Shown: in pieces, positions 1 through 8,404 of the stretch
Layout of the letters: every line of letters begins with the position of its first letter
How positions within the stretch are numbered: position 1 is the stretch's first letter
Assembly (NCBI RefSeq): GCF_003477705.1
Contig: NZ_QUDV01000001.1
Coordinates: forward strand, 62,001-126,000
Direction of reading: 5' to 3'
DNA length: 64,000 bases
From: Dorea sp. AF36-15AT
Lineage (GTDB): Bacteria; Bacillota; Clostridia; Lachnospirales; Lachnospiraceae
Position numbers and translations under genes: made by a program
Notes under the pieces: generated by a model
Databases searched by the model: none
What the model saw: only the letters and a program-made list of their open reading frames with translations
Told to the model about the DNA's origin: nothing

Positions 1-798
1 TTTGATCATTTTGACAATCAGCGTATCCAGATCATCGGATATGTAGAGTATACATTTCTGGAACGGATGGACCCGGAAGAAAAGGAGCGGATCTATGATC
101 AGCTTCTTGCATGCCGTATTCCGTGTCTGATCTTCTGCAGAAATATGAGGCCGGATAAGATACTGGTGGAGAAAGCAGAAAAAGCTGATATTCCGGTATT
201 TATTACAGAAAAGGTAACCTCCGCATTCATGGCAGAAGTAATACGCTGGCTGAATGTACAGCTTGCACCGTGTATTTCCATTCATGGTGTGTTGGTGGAT
301 GTATATGGTGTCGGTGTGCTGATTACAGGAGAAAGTGGTATTGGTAAAAGTGAGGCAGCTCTGGAGCTGATCAAGCGAGGTCATCGTCTGGTCAGTGATG
401 ATGTGGTAGAAATCCGCAGAGTCAGCGATGATACTCTGGTGGGTACAGCACCGGATATCACAAGGCATTTCATCGAGTTGCGGGGTATTGGTATTGTAGA
501 TGTTAAGACATTGTTTGGTGTCTTAAGTGTACGCGAGACACAGAATATTGATCTTGTAATCCGTCTGGAAGACTGGAACCGTGAAAAAGCATACGAACGC
601 CTGGGACTGGAAGAGGAGTACACAGAGTTCCTTGGCAATAAAGTCGTATGTCATCAGCTTCCGATCCGTCCGGGACGTAATCTGGCGATTATCGTAGAGA
701 CCGCTGCAATTAACCACAGACAGAAGCAGATGGGGTATAATGCTGCTCAGGAGCTGTACAAGCGTGTAGAGGAAAGTATGACTAAGAAAGGAAAATAA
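1..798 (+). CDS. hprK: HPr kinase/phosphorylase (5' end outside window)
   Basis: Phosphorylates HPr on Ser46 with ATP or PPi and also removes that phosphate; it is the central switch of carbon catabolite control in Firmicutes. The frame is open from base 1, so the start lies upstream; about 265 residues are present against roughly 310 for the family, so only the variable N-terminus is missing. The Walker A loop GESGIGKSE is at 328-354, preceded by the SIHGVLVD strand, and the family signature (ELRGIGIVDVKTLFG region) lies near 478-522. The stop is followed after 4 bases by the ROK kinase start, so the two are probably co-transcribed. The cognate HPr is encoded at 60305 in this window. Identity is clear from motifs; the true start is not visible. 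Confidence 0.96.
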   Translation, partial: FDHFDNQRIQIIGYVEYTFLERMDPEEKERIYDQLLACRIPCLIFCRNMRPDKILVEKAEKADIPVFITEKVTSAFMAEVIRWLNVQLAPCISIHGVLVDVYGVGVLITGESGIGKSEAALELIKRGHRLVSDDVVEIRRVSDDTLVGTAPDITRHFIELRGIGIVDVKTLFGVLSVRETQNIDLVIRLEDWNREKAYERLGLEEEYTEFLGNKVVCHQLPIRPGRNLAIIVETAAINHRQKQMGYNAAQELYKRVEESMTKKGK

Positions 799-802
799 AA
801 GG

Positions 803-1735
803 ATGAGATATTGTATGGGTGTGGATGTCGGGGGCACCAGTGTGAAGCTTGGTCTCTTCGAGACAGAGGGCAAACTGCTGGACAAGTGGGAAATTCCGAC
901 CAGGAAGGAGAATCATGGGGAACAGATTCTTCCGGATGTGGCAGCATCGATTCTGAAGAAATTAGAGGAGAGGAAGATCCGGAGAGAAGATGTGGCCGGA
1001 GTAGGAATGGGAATCCCTGCACCGGTTGATTCAGAAGGTGTTGTACAGCAGACAGCGAATGTCGGCTGGGGATATAAGGAAGTTACAAGAGAACTCAGCG
1101 AACTGCTTGACGGTATGCGGGTAGAAGCCGGGAATGACGCCAATGTAGCTGCTATGGGCGAGATGTGGCTGGGGGCCGGAAGAGGCGAGAAAAATGTTGT
1201 CATGGTAACCCTTGGCACAGGTGTTGGCGGTGGTGTGATCGTGAATGGTCATATGATTGTCGGGCAACATGGCGCGGGCGGCGAGATCGGACATATCTGT
1301 GTGAACCGTGAGGAAGAGGATGCCTGTGGATGTGGACTGCATGGATGTCTGGAACAGTACGCATCTGCAACTGGAATTGCAAAGCTGGCAAGAAAGGCCT
1401 TGAGTGGGGAACATGAAGAGACTGTGCTTCATGGAGAACCAAGTGCCAAAGATGTGTTTGATGCAGTAAAAGCGGGAGATGCACTTGCAACTCGCATTGC
1501 GGATGAATTCGGACGATATCTTGGAGCGGCATTGGCGAGTCTTGCTGTAGTGGTGGATCCGGCAGTGTTTGTGATCGGTGGCGGTGTGTCAAAAGCAGGT
1601 CCGGTATTGATTCCGTTTGTGGAAAAGGAATTCCAGAAGAGAGCATTCTTTGCGAATAAAGATACGAAGATTGTATTAGCTGAACTTGGCAATGATGCAG
1701 GTATCTGTGGAGCTGCAAGGTTGATTTTGAATTAA
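803..1735 (+). CDS. ROK family glucokinase
   Basis: Cytoplasmic sugar kinase of the ROK family, most likely ATP-dependent glucokinase making glucose 6-phosphate. The N-terminal ATP-binding motif is DVGGTSVKLGLF (residues about 8-19), the catalytic stretch GNDANVAAMGE is near residue 112, and the ROK zinc motif CGCGLHGCLEQ sits near residue 175. At 310 residues it has the usual length. The start ATG overlaps the purine-rich end of hprK, which supplies the AAAAGG ribosome binding site, so it reads as hprK's operon partner, coupling glucose phosphorylation with HPr(Ser) control. Glucose specificity is inferred from family and context; other hexoses or ManNAc are possible. Confidence 0.9.
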   Translation: MRYCMGVDVGGTSVKLGLFETEGKLLDKWEIPTRKENHGEQILPDVAASILKKLEERKIRREDVAGVGMGIPAPVDSEGVVQQTANVGWGYKEVTRELSELLDGMRVEAGNDANVAAMGEMWLGAGRGEKNVVMVTLGTGVGGGVIVNGHMIVGQHGAGGEIGHICVNREEEDACGCGLHGCLEQYASATGIAKLARKALSGEHEETVLHGEPSAKDVFDAVKAGDALATRIADEFGRYLGAALASLAVVVDPAVFVIGGGVSKAGPVLIPFVEKEFQKRAFFANKDTKIVLAELGNDAGICGAARLILN

Positions 1736-1748
1736 ATACACGATACAT

Positions 1749-1785
1749 AAAAGGAGTGAAGTTCCAATTGAACTTCACTCCTTTT
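1749..1785. terminator. Bidirectional rho-independent terminator
   Basis: Perfect 16-bp stem (arms 1749-1764 and 1770-1785) with a 5-nt loop CAATT. Each arm ends in AAAA/TTTT, so it can stop both the hprK-ROK kinase transcript and the convergent PBP transcript. Confidence 0.9.
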
Positions 1786-1788
1786 GAG

Positions 1789-4389
1789 TTAACTTTTAAA
1801 TTTGTAGATACCTCTCAGATTCGGTAAGAGCAGTCTCGCAGAAGGCTGTTCCGGAGTTGGTGTCTCTCCACCTCCAGTTTCGCCGCCACCAGTATTACCA
1901 CCGGTATTGCCGCCAGTGTTTCCACCAGAATTGCCACCGGTATTACCGCCAGTGTTACCACCAGAATTACCGCCAGTGTTACCACTGTTATCAGTGTTAC
2001 CGGTGCTGCCGGAATTATTTTCACTGTTATCGGTTGATTCTTCGTCTGAAGAGTCACTTTCTTCATAATAATTACCGTGTCCCGGACAGGTCTCATCAGG
2101 TACAGAACCTTTTGCAAAATATTCCGTTACTGTCGGGCAGGATGGTCTTGCCAGATATCCGGTGATCGAGCATACAGATTTCTTTTCTACACTGGAAGGC
2201 ATGGTAAAATCTTTTTCTTCCAGATTTGCATGAACTCTGCTCATAATGCTTTTCCAGATTCGGAAACGATACTGGGTATCGATACCTGTCAGTGACTTGT
2301 TCTCGTCGTATCCGCCCCATACTGCACAGGTGTAATATGGAGTGAATGCACAGAACCAGAGGTCCTGATCGTGGTCAGTAGTACCGGTCTTACCGGCTAC
2401 CGGCATGTTGTCAAGTTGTGCATTACGTCCGGTACCGCTGGTAACAACGTCTTCCATGGCACTGGTGAGCAGTGCGGCAGTGGAATCCTTAATCACGGTC
2501 TTAGTCTCTTTATTACCTTCCAGAAGAACATTACCGTCATGGTCAAGGATCTTGGTATAAAGAGTTGGCGTGTTGTATACGCCGCCGTTAGCAATCGTTG
2601 CAAATGCTCCGCAGAGCTGATAGTTATATACACCGTTAGTCAGACCACCAAGTGCGATGGATTCTACTTTGTCAGAATCCTCCAGGGTGGTGATTCCGAA
2701 ATTCTTAGCATACTGATATCCCAGTGCAGGTGTTACTTCGTCAATTGTCTTAACAGCGCATACATTCTGTGACTGTTCAATGGCTTTTCTCATGGTAATG
2801 TCACCAAGATAACTTCCGGATGCATTCTTCAGAGAAGCCCCATTGGAATAATGCCATGGTTCATCGCGGATGATGGTTGCCAGTGTCTGACCACATGCAT
2901 CCAGCGCAGGCGCGTAAGTGGAAAGAATCTTGAAACATGATCCCGGCTGTCTAGGGGAACCCTTGTATGCACGGTTCAGGCTCAGGCTGGATGTTTTGGT
3001 GCCACGTCCGCCGACCATTGCTTTGATCTGTCCGTTGGATTGATCCATCAGTGTGACAGATGCCTGAGGTTGTGGAGTAAGAGTAAGGTTCTCTACGTAA
3101 GTATCACCTTCCTGTGCAATGGTGGATTTCCATTCCTCTACAAAGGCTCTTGCTTCATCCTCAGAAGAATAGAGCAGCCCCTGCTTGTCACCTTTGACAT
3201 TCAGTGCATAGTTACGCAGGTCGTTGGAGCCGTAATTTTCAACCGTTCCATCGGCACGGGTTACTGTCAGTGCGTAGGCAATACCAACTTCTGTCAGCCA
3301 TGGATAGTTTTCTGAATTATTCATTTCTTCATCGCAGATCTTCTGCATCTCTACATTCTGAGTAGAGTAAATGCTGAGTCCACCGCTGTACAGTGCATTG
3401 TATGCCTGTGTCTCAGAGTAGCCGAGACGATCCATCAGATCACTTACTACCTGTTCAGACAATGCATCTACAAAGTAGCTGTTTGGAGAATCCTGTCCAA
3501 TCTCACTGTTAACAGTCTGGATTCTGGCATATACATCATCTGCCATTGCCTCATCGTAGGCAGTCTGATCAATATATCCCTGCTTCAGCATATTGCCCAG
3601 AACCTTTTTTCGTCTTTTTGCATTGGCTTCCGGCTGAGTGACCGGATCATAACCGGATGGATTCTGAGTAATACCTGCGATTACTGCCGATTCCGAAAGC
3701 GTAAGTTCGGATACATCCTTGTTAAAATAGCGTTTGGAAGCAGCCTGAACACCCAGTGTGTTCTGTCCAAGGTTAATTGTGTTCATATAACACTCCAGGA
3801 TTTCATCTTTGGACATCTGCTTTTCAATCTTCAGGGCAAGGTACTGCTCCTGGATCTTACGTTCCAGTTTTTCAGAAAATGTATTTTCAGATACGAAGTT
3901 CGGGAATACGTTGTTCTTGATCAGCTGTTGGGTAAGAGTACTGGCACCCTCACTGAAGTTACCACCGTGTGCGACACCTACAACGAAGGCACGCAGGATA
4001 CCCTGTGGGTCAATTCCCTTATGATCATAGAAACGTTCGTCCTCAATTGCGACAAATGCATGTTGCAGATCAGTTGGTATCTCATCAATCGACTTGTAGA
4101 TACGGTTGGATCCTGATGCAACGAAACGTTCCAGCTCTGTGGTTCCGTCATCTGCATACACAAAAGTAGTATAACCACTTGGACGTACATCATCCGGAGA
4201 GATGTCGGGCGAGTCGTTGATGATCTTTTTTACAAAAATGAGGCCGCCTACTCCCACACTTACACAGGCGACAAGTATCAAAAGCAAAAAGGCCTTGAAT
4301 AATCGCACTCCCATGCGTTTTCCCTGCATGGTACCTTTGGAGGTGATTTCTTTTTGCCTTTTTGAAGCTTTTCGTCTTCCATAATTCAT
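1789..4389 (-). CDS. Class A penicillin-binding protein (PBP1A-type)
   Basis: Bifunctional peptidoglycan synthase of 866 residues. A basic cytoplasmic tail is followed by one membrane segment (about residues 30-52), a GT51 glycosyltransferase domain with the EDERFYDHKGIDPQG motif near residue 118, and a transpeptidase domain with SxxK (SCFK), SQN and KTGT motifs. The C-terminus is a low-complexity acidic/Ser stretch followed by eight NTGG/NSGG tetrapeptides (residues 804-835), then a short basic hydrophobic end. The ATG at 4389 has a GGAGG site 9-14 bases upstream. It is transcribed alone, toward the shared terminator at 1749. It acts at the outer face of the membrane in septal or lateral wall synthesis. 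Confidence 0.95.
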   Translation of the reverse strand: MNYGRRKASKRQKEITSKGTMQGKRMGVRLFKAFLLLILVACVSVGVGGLIFVKKIINDSPDISPDDVRPSGYTTFVYADDGTTELERFVASGSNRIYKSIDEIPTDLQHAFVAIEDERFYDHKGIDPQGILRAFVVGVAHGGNFSEGASTLTQQLIKNNVFPNFVSENTFSEKLERKIQEQYLALKIEKQMSKDEILECYMNTINLGQNTLGVQAASKRYFNKDVSELTLSESAVIAGITQNPSGYDPVTQPEANAKRRKKVLGNMLKQGYIDQTAYDEAMADDVYARIQTVNSEIGQDSPNSYFVDALSEQVVSDLMDRLGYSETQAYNALYSGGLSIYSTQNVEMQKICDEEMNNSENYPWLTEVGIAYALTVTRADGTVENYGSNDLRNYALNVKGDKQGLLYSSEDEARAFVEEWKSTIAQEGDTYVENLTLTPQPQASVTLMDQSNGQIKAMVGGRGTKTSSLSLNRAYKGSPRQPGSCFKILSTYAPALDACGQTLATIIRDEPWHYSNGASLKNASGSYLGDITMRKAIEQSQNVCAVKTIDEVTPALGYQYAKNFGITTLEDSDKVESIALGGLTNGVYNYQLCGAFATIANGGVYNTPTLYTKILDHDGNVLLEGNKETKTVIKDSTAALLTSAMEDVVTSGTGRNAQLDNMPVAGKTGTTDHDQDLWFCAFTPYYTCAVWGGYDENKSLTGIDTQYRFRIWKSIMSRVHANLEEKDFTMPSSVEKKSVCSITGYLARPSCPTVTEYFAKGSVPDETCPGHGNYYEESDSSDEESTDNSENNSGSTGNTDNSGNTGGNSGGNTGGNTGGNSGGNTGGNTGGNTGGGETGGGETPTPEQPSARLLLPNLRGIYKFKS
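1885..1980 (-). repeat. 12-bp tandem repeats encoding (N-T/S-G-G)8
   Basis: Eight 12-bp units within the PBP gene encode NTGG or NSGG tetrapeptides. Units vary mainly at third positions and at the Thr/Ser codon. Such a tract can expand or contract by slippage; it probably forms a flexible tail in the wall. Confidence 0.85.
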
Positions 4390-4414
4390 GAATTTAGCCT
4401 CCTTTATCCACAGT

Positions 4415-4423
4415 ATTATACCA
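4415..4423 (-). promoter_or_regulatory. Extended -10 promoter for the PBP gene
   Basis: On the minus strand TGGTATAAT (TG-N-TATAAT) lies about 25 bases before the PBP start codon. No good -35 hexamer is seen at 17 bases, as is usual for extended -10 promoters. Confidence 0.5.
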
Positions 4424-4530
4424 AACTTGATAATTTAAATAAAGAAAAAATTAAAATCTTCATATTTATGTAGGAAAATCTTAATAAATCCGTTATAGTA
4501 GTAGTCAGGACAAGAAGGAAAGGTGAAAAT

Positions 4531-5187
4531 ATGCCAGAAGAATACAAGTTGGCCTATAGAGGCGGAACAGGTGAAATTGTAGAAAAAAAGTCTCGTTTTA
4601 TCGCAGATGTAATGCCGGTGTCAAGTGAAGATGAAGCACAGGCATTTATTGCTGATATTAAAAAGAAATACTGGGATGCCAGACATCACTGCTTTGCATA
4701 TGTGATCGGTGACCGACATGAACTTGCCAGATTCAGTGATGACGGAGAGCCGGGAGGTACGGCGGGAAAGCCGATGTTAGATGTGCTGATGGGAGAGGAT
4801 ATCCATAATGTAGCAGTGGTAGTGACCAGATATTTTGGAGGTACACTGCTTGGTACGGGAGGACTGGTAAGAGCATATTCCGGAGCAACGAAAGAGGGAC
4901 TGGCCCATTCACAGATTATATCCCGGATTCGGGGAATAAAGCTTTCCGTAGATACCGAGTACGGAGACCTTGGTAAGATTCAATATATATTAGGAGAGCG
5001 AAAGATTACCATTCTGGATTCTGTGTACACAGATAAAGTGCAATTGACCTGCGTGATTCCTGTAGAGGAACTTACTGCGGTACAGGAAGAGATTACCGAA
5101 GGGACGGGAGCAAGAGCTTCCATGGAAGAGATAGGAGCCTGCTTTTATGCAGAGATAAATGGACAGATAAAAATCCTGGAGGAATGA
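4531..5187 (+). CDS. yigZ: IMPACT/YigZ family protein
   Basis: Protein of 218 residues of the UPF0029/IMPACT family. The N-terminal domain has the family signature near residues 66-82 (ARFSDDGEPGGTAGKPML) and the VVVTRYFGGTLLGTGGLVRAY stretch near residues 95-115; the C-terminal half resembles the small DUF1949 domain. Family members bind nucleic acid or ribosomes; the cellular role in bacteria is unsettled. A strong AGGAAAGGTG site precedes the ATG. The TGA stop (5185-5187) lies inside the loop of the following terminator. It is divergent from the PBP gene and appears monocistronic. Confidence 0.9.
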   Translation: MPEEYKLAYRGGTGEIVEKKSRFIADVMPVSSEDEAQAFIADIKKKYWDARHHCFAYVIGDRHELARFSDDGEPGGTAGKPMLDVLMGEDIHNVAVVVTRYFGGTLLGTGGLVRAYSGATKEGLAHSQIISRIRGIKLSVDTEYGDLGKIQYILGERKITILDSVYTDKVQLTCVIPVEELTAVQEEITEGTGARASMEEIGACFYAEINGQIKILEE

Positions 5188-5201
5188 CCTCCAGGATTTT
5201 T
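5169..5201. terminator. Bidirectional terminator after yigZ/hpf
   Basis: Perfect 14-bp stem (5169-5182 with 5188-5201), loop AATGA containing the yigZ stop codon, flanked by A5 and T5 tracts; usable by both convergent genes. Confidence 0.88.
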
Positions 5202-5239
5202 GATATCAGGGATTATCCCTGAACGATTATGCATATTGT

Positions 5240-5776
5240 TTACTGAAATTCAGGCTCGATCAGACCAAATGTACCGTTCTTTCTCTTGTACACGACATTA
5301 ACTTCTTCTGTCTCTGCGTTAGAGAATACGAAGAAATCGTGTCCGAGAAGTTCCATCTGTACACAAGCATCTTCCGGGAACATTGGCTTGATACCAAACT
5401 TCTTGGTGCGCACGATCTGAATCTCGTCAGTGCTGTCGATGGCAGGTTCTTCTTCGAAAAATTCCTGTTTGAAAGCACTGCCTTCCTGATGCCTTGCTAT
5501 CAGTTTGTTTTTATATTTGCGAAGTTGACGTTCGATCACTTCTTCTACGAGGTCAATAGATACATACATATCTGTGCTTGTCTGCTCAGAACGGATGATA
5601 TCACCTTTGACCGGAATGGTTACCTCGATCTTCTGGCGGTCTTTTTCAACGCTTAAGGTTACGATAATTTCTGTGTCAGGTGTAAAATACCTCTCCAACT
5701 TACCAAGCTTACTAATGACGCTGTCCTTCAGACCCGGGGTTACTTCGATGTTCTTTCCACTGATGATAAAATTCAT
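5240..5776 (-). CDS. hpf: Long-form ribosome hibernation promoting factor
   Basis: HPF/RaiA family protein that binds the 30S decoding region and dimerises 70S ribosomes into inactive 100S particles in stationary phase. The frame could be extended upstream, but the start at 5776 (MNFIISGKNIEVTPGLKD) matches the family N-terminus and has an AAAGGAG site 8-14 bases before it. It has 178 residues: an N-terminal S30AE domain (1 to about 100) and the C-terminal dimerisation domain (about 120-175, with KFGIKPMFPEDACVQMELLGHDFFVF) of long HPF. It has its own promoter with an unusual inverted repeat (5815-5885). Confidence 0.95.
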   Translation of the reverse strand: MNFIISGKNIEVTPGLKDSVISKLGKLERYFTPDTEIIVTLSVEKDRQKIEVTIPVKGDIIRSEQTSTDMYVSIDLVEEVIERQLRKYKNKLIARHQEGSAFKQEFFEEEPAIDSTDEIQIVRTKKFGIKPMFPEDACVQMELLGHDFFVFSNAETEEVNVVYKRKNGTFGLIEPEFQ

Positions 5777-5814
5777 AAAATCCACTCCTTTAACAGTGAT
5801 TTTCAGAAAAATAA

Positions 5815-5885
5815 AATGTCTGACAATTGATACTTCAAACAACAATCTTTCTGATATGTTGAGTATAGCACGTTTGTCAGACATT
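5815..5885. repeat. 12-bp inverted repeat in the hpf promoter/leader
   Basis: Arms at 5815-5826 and 5874-5885 are perfect reverse complements. Each contains the 9-bp palindrome TGTCWGACA (5817-5825, 5875-5883; centres 58 bp apart). One copy lies between the -35 and -10, the other in the leader, as expected for a two-operator repression loop; alternatively it folds as a leader stem in part. No U-run follows, so it is not a terminator. Confidence 0.55.
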
Positions 5886-5890
5886 GTATA
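5862..5890 (-). promoter_or_regulatory. Promoter of hpf
   Basis: Minus strand TATACA (5885-5890), 17-base spacer, TATACT (5862-5867), with the extended -10 TGC just upstream of the -10 hexamer. The spacer contains one TGTCWGACA palindrome. Confidence 0.55.
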
Positions 5891-5894
5891 GTTT

Positions 5895-6320
5895 TTATTT
5901 ATTTTCTTTTTCACTCTTTTTGTCGCCTTCGTCATCGGTATCGGCAGAGAGTACATGAGTGGTGAACAGGAACTTTCTTGTGGCGAACAGTACGGCAATG
6001 GCGCATACACCGATCAGGCTGGTAATCGCTGAGGTGTGGTCGATAATGACCTGCCTTGCCAGTGCAAATACCAGCAGTTCGAATACCATATCAGAAGTGT
6101 GATAATACATCATGCGGATCAGTTCTACACAGATTATCAGGTTCATGCTGTAAGAAAGGAGATGCTCGTATGCTTCAAACGGATCGCCATCCATCAGGTG
6201 AAAGATGGAACAGATCAGGCGGAAGCAGAGGAGTCCGGTGCCGATCAGCATGGCTATGGTGATGATCATTTCCAGTGCATAGGCAAGACTGGAAATGATA
6301 AGAGTACATTTTTCTTTCAT
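5895..6320 (-). CDS. PsiE-like small membrane protein
   Basis: Protein of 141 residues with about four hydrophobic segments (roughly residues 8-40, 57-72, 80-92 and 97-115) and a charged, Lys/Glu/Asp-rich tail. The segment ELIRMMYYHTSDMVFELLVFALARQ followed by IIDH resembles the PsiE (phosphate-starvation-inducible) family of unknown function. The ATG has a GGAGG site. It begins 16 bases after the typA stop and reads the same way, so it is likely co-transcribed with typA. Function is not known; the family call is by motif resemblance only. Confidence 0.6.
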   Translation of the reverse strand: MKEKCTLIISSLAYALEMIITIAMLIGTGLLCFRLICSIFHLMDGDPFEAYEHLLSYSMNLIICVELIRMMYYHTSDMVFELLVFALARQVIIDHTSAITSLIGVCAIAVLFATRKFLFTTHVLSADTDDEGDKKSEKENK

Positions 6321-6336
6321 GGGTATCCTCCACAGA

Positions 6337-8169
6337 TTAGCTCTGCTTCATGTTAGCACGTTTACGGAGTCTTGGATCCAGGATCTTCTTGCGGATACGA
6401 AGACTCTTAGGTGTTACCTCCAGTAATTCATCGGTGTCGATGAAATCCAGAGCCTCTTCCAGACTCAGTACTTTTGGTGTGGTCAGACGAAGCGCGTCAT
6501 CAGCACCAGATGAACGGGTGTTGGTCAGATGCTTGGTCTTGCATACATTTACTTCGATATCGTCAGTCTTACCGTTCTGTCCGATGACCATACCGGAGTA
6601 TACTTTTTCACCAGCACCGATGAAGAGAGTACCACGTTCCTGGGCATTGAACAGACCGTAAGTAACAGATTCTCCGGTCTCGAATGAGATCAGGGAACCC
6701 TGTTTACGATACTGGATGTCGCCCTTGTATGGAGCATATCCGTCGAACAGTGTGTTCATGATACCATTTCCCTTGGTGTCAGTCATGAATTCGCCACGAT
6801 AACCGATCAGACCACGGGCAGGGATAGAAAATTCCAGACGGGTATAAGCACCGCTGCTGGCATCCATGTTGCGAAGTTCACCTTTTCGCTGACCTAATTT
6901 CTCAATGACAGTTCCGGTAAATTCGTCCGGTACGTCAATATATGCAAGTTCCATTGGCTCCAGAAGTTTGCCTTTTTCATCTTTTTTGTACAGCACCTCA
7001 GCTTTACTTACTGCAAATTCATATCCTTCACGGCGCATATTCTCGATCAGGACAGACAGGTGAAGCTCACCACGTCCGGATACTTTAAAACTATCCATAT
7101 TGTCTGTCTCTTCTACGCGGAGGCTGACGTCAGTATTCAACTCGCGCATCAGACGGTCACGAATGTGACGGGAAGTTACGTATTTACCTTCCTGACCTGC
7201 GAGTGGACTGTCGTTTACGATAAACTGCATTGCAATCGTAGGCTCAGAGATTTTCTGGAATGGGATTGCCTGCGGATTCTCCGGTGAGCACAAGGTATCA
7301 CCAATGGAAATGTCTGAGATACCGGATACAGCCACGATAGAACCGATGGTAGCTTCCTTGACATCAATCTTGTCCAGTCCGTCGAATTCGTACAGCTTAC
7401 TGATACGTACCTTTTCCTGGCGATCCGGATTGTGTTCATTGACTACGACCATATCCTGGTTTACACGGATGGTTCCGTTATCAACTTTACCGATTCCGAT
7501 ACGTCCTACGTATTCGTTATAATCGATGGTGCTGATCAGTACCTGTGTGCCGGCTTCCGGATCACCTTCTGGTGCAGGAATATAGTCCAGAATCGTCTCG
7601 AACAGTGGAATCATGTTGTCCGGGCTGTCATCCAGCTCCAGGATCGCGTAACCATTTTTAGCGGAAGCGTATACGAATGGGCATTCAAGCTGCTCCTCGT
7701 CAGCATCCAAATCGATAAAGAGTTCCAGTACTTCATCGATGACTTCCTCCGGTCTTGCTTCCGGACGATCGATCTTATTGATGCACACGATAACCGGCAG
7801 TTTCAGTTCCAGAGCTTTGCGCAGTACAAACTTGGTCTGTGGCATGGCACCTTCAAATGCATCTACTACCAGAACAACACCATTTACCATCTTGAGAACA
7901 CGCTCTACCTCGCCGCCGAAGTCGGCATGTCCCGGTGTGTCGATGATATTGATTTTGGTATCTTTATAATATACGGCGGTGTTCTTGGAGAGGATGGTAA
8001 TACCACGCTCGCGTTCGATGTCGTTGGAGTCCATGACACGTTCCGCAACTTCCTGATTCTCACGGAATACACCACTCTGCTTCAGTAATTCATCCACAAG
8101 TGTCGTCTTGCCATGATCGACATGGGCAATGATCGCGATATTGCGGACGTCTTCTCTTTTTTGTCTCAT
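6337..8169 (-). CDS. typA: Translational GTPase TypA/BipA
   Basis: Ribosome-associated GTPase (610 residues) related to EF-G and LepA that helps 50S assembly and growth under stress or cold. The G domain shows G1 AHVDHGKTTL (about residues 16-25), the switch region RERGITI, G3 DTPGHADFGGEV, G4 NKID and G5 SAK; then EF-Tu domain II, domains III/V and the TypA-specific C-terminal domain (SIPARGLIGYRGEFMTDT, later TPKSLRIRKKIL). Full length. An extended -10 promoter precedes it. The PsiE-like gene follows closely. Confidence 0.97.
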   Translation of the reverse strand: MRQKREDVRNIAIIAHVDHGKTTLVDELLKQSGVFRENQEVAERVMDSNDIERERGITILSKNTAVYYKDTKINIIDTPGHADFGGEVERVLKMVNGVVLVVDAFEGAMPQTKFVLRKALELKLPVIVCINKIDRPEARPEEVIDEVLELFIDLDADEEQLECPFVYASAKNGYAILELDDSPDNMIPLFETILDYIPAPEGDPEAGTQVLISTIDYNEYVGRIGIGKVDNGTIRVNQDMVVVNEHNPDRQEKVRISKLYEFDGLDKIDVKEATIGSIVAVSGISDISIGDTLCSPENPQAIPFQKISEPTIAMQFIVNDSPLAGQEGKYVTSRHIRDRLMRELNTDVSLRVEETDNMDSFKVSGRGELHLSVLIENMRREGYEFAVSKAEVLYKKDEKGKLLEPMELAYIDVPDEFTGTVIEKLGQRKGELRNMDASSGAYTRLEFSIPARGLIGYRGEFMTDTKGNGIMNTLFDGYAPYKGDIQYRKQGSLISFETGESVTYGLFNAQERGTLFIGAGEKVYSGMVIGQNGKTDDIEVNVCKTKHLTNTRSSGADDALRLTTPKVLSLEEALDFIDTDELLEVTPKSLRIRKKILDPRLRKRANMKQS

Positions 8170-8225
8170 AAATATCTTCCTTTACAATTCAATACTTTTA
8201 CCTATTTAATGTGTTCAACTTTAGT

Positions 8226-8253
8226 ATTGTATCATATTTTTTTGAAATTACAA
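8226..8253 (-). promoter_or_regulatory. Promoter of typA
   Basis: Minus strand TTGTAA (8248-8253), 16-base spacer, TACAAT (8226-8231) with TG one base upstream of the -10 (extended -10). Confidence 0.5.
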
Positions 8254-8404
8254 CTACTAATCAAAGAAAAGAAAAACCAGAAGAAAAGCAGTTCTAAAGA
8301 GAAATGTGAATGCATAAACTAGGTATTACCCCGGTGAATGACAGAATAATGCCGGGAGACAAAGAAGCCTGAAATACATTTCGGAGGAAGGGAGAATTAC
8401 ATTG

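Noticed and set aside
1871..2003. CRISPR-like repeats
   Set aside because: The 12-bp units are in frame, contiguous and without spacers; they encode the Gly/Asn tail of the PBP.
5777..6010. N-terminal extension of hpf to 256 residues
   Set aside because: The extension crosses the hpf promoter and the stop region of the PsiE-like gene; the start at 5776 has a good ribosome binding site and matches the family.
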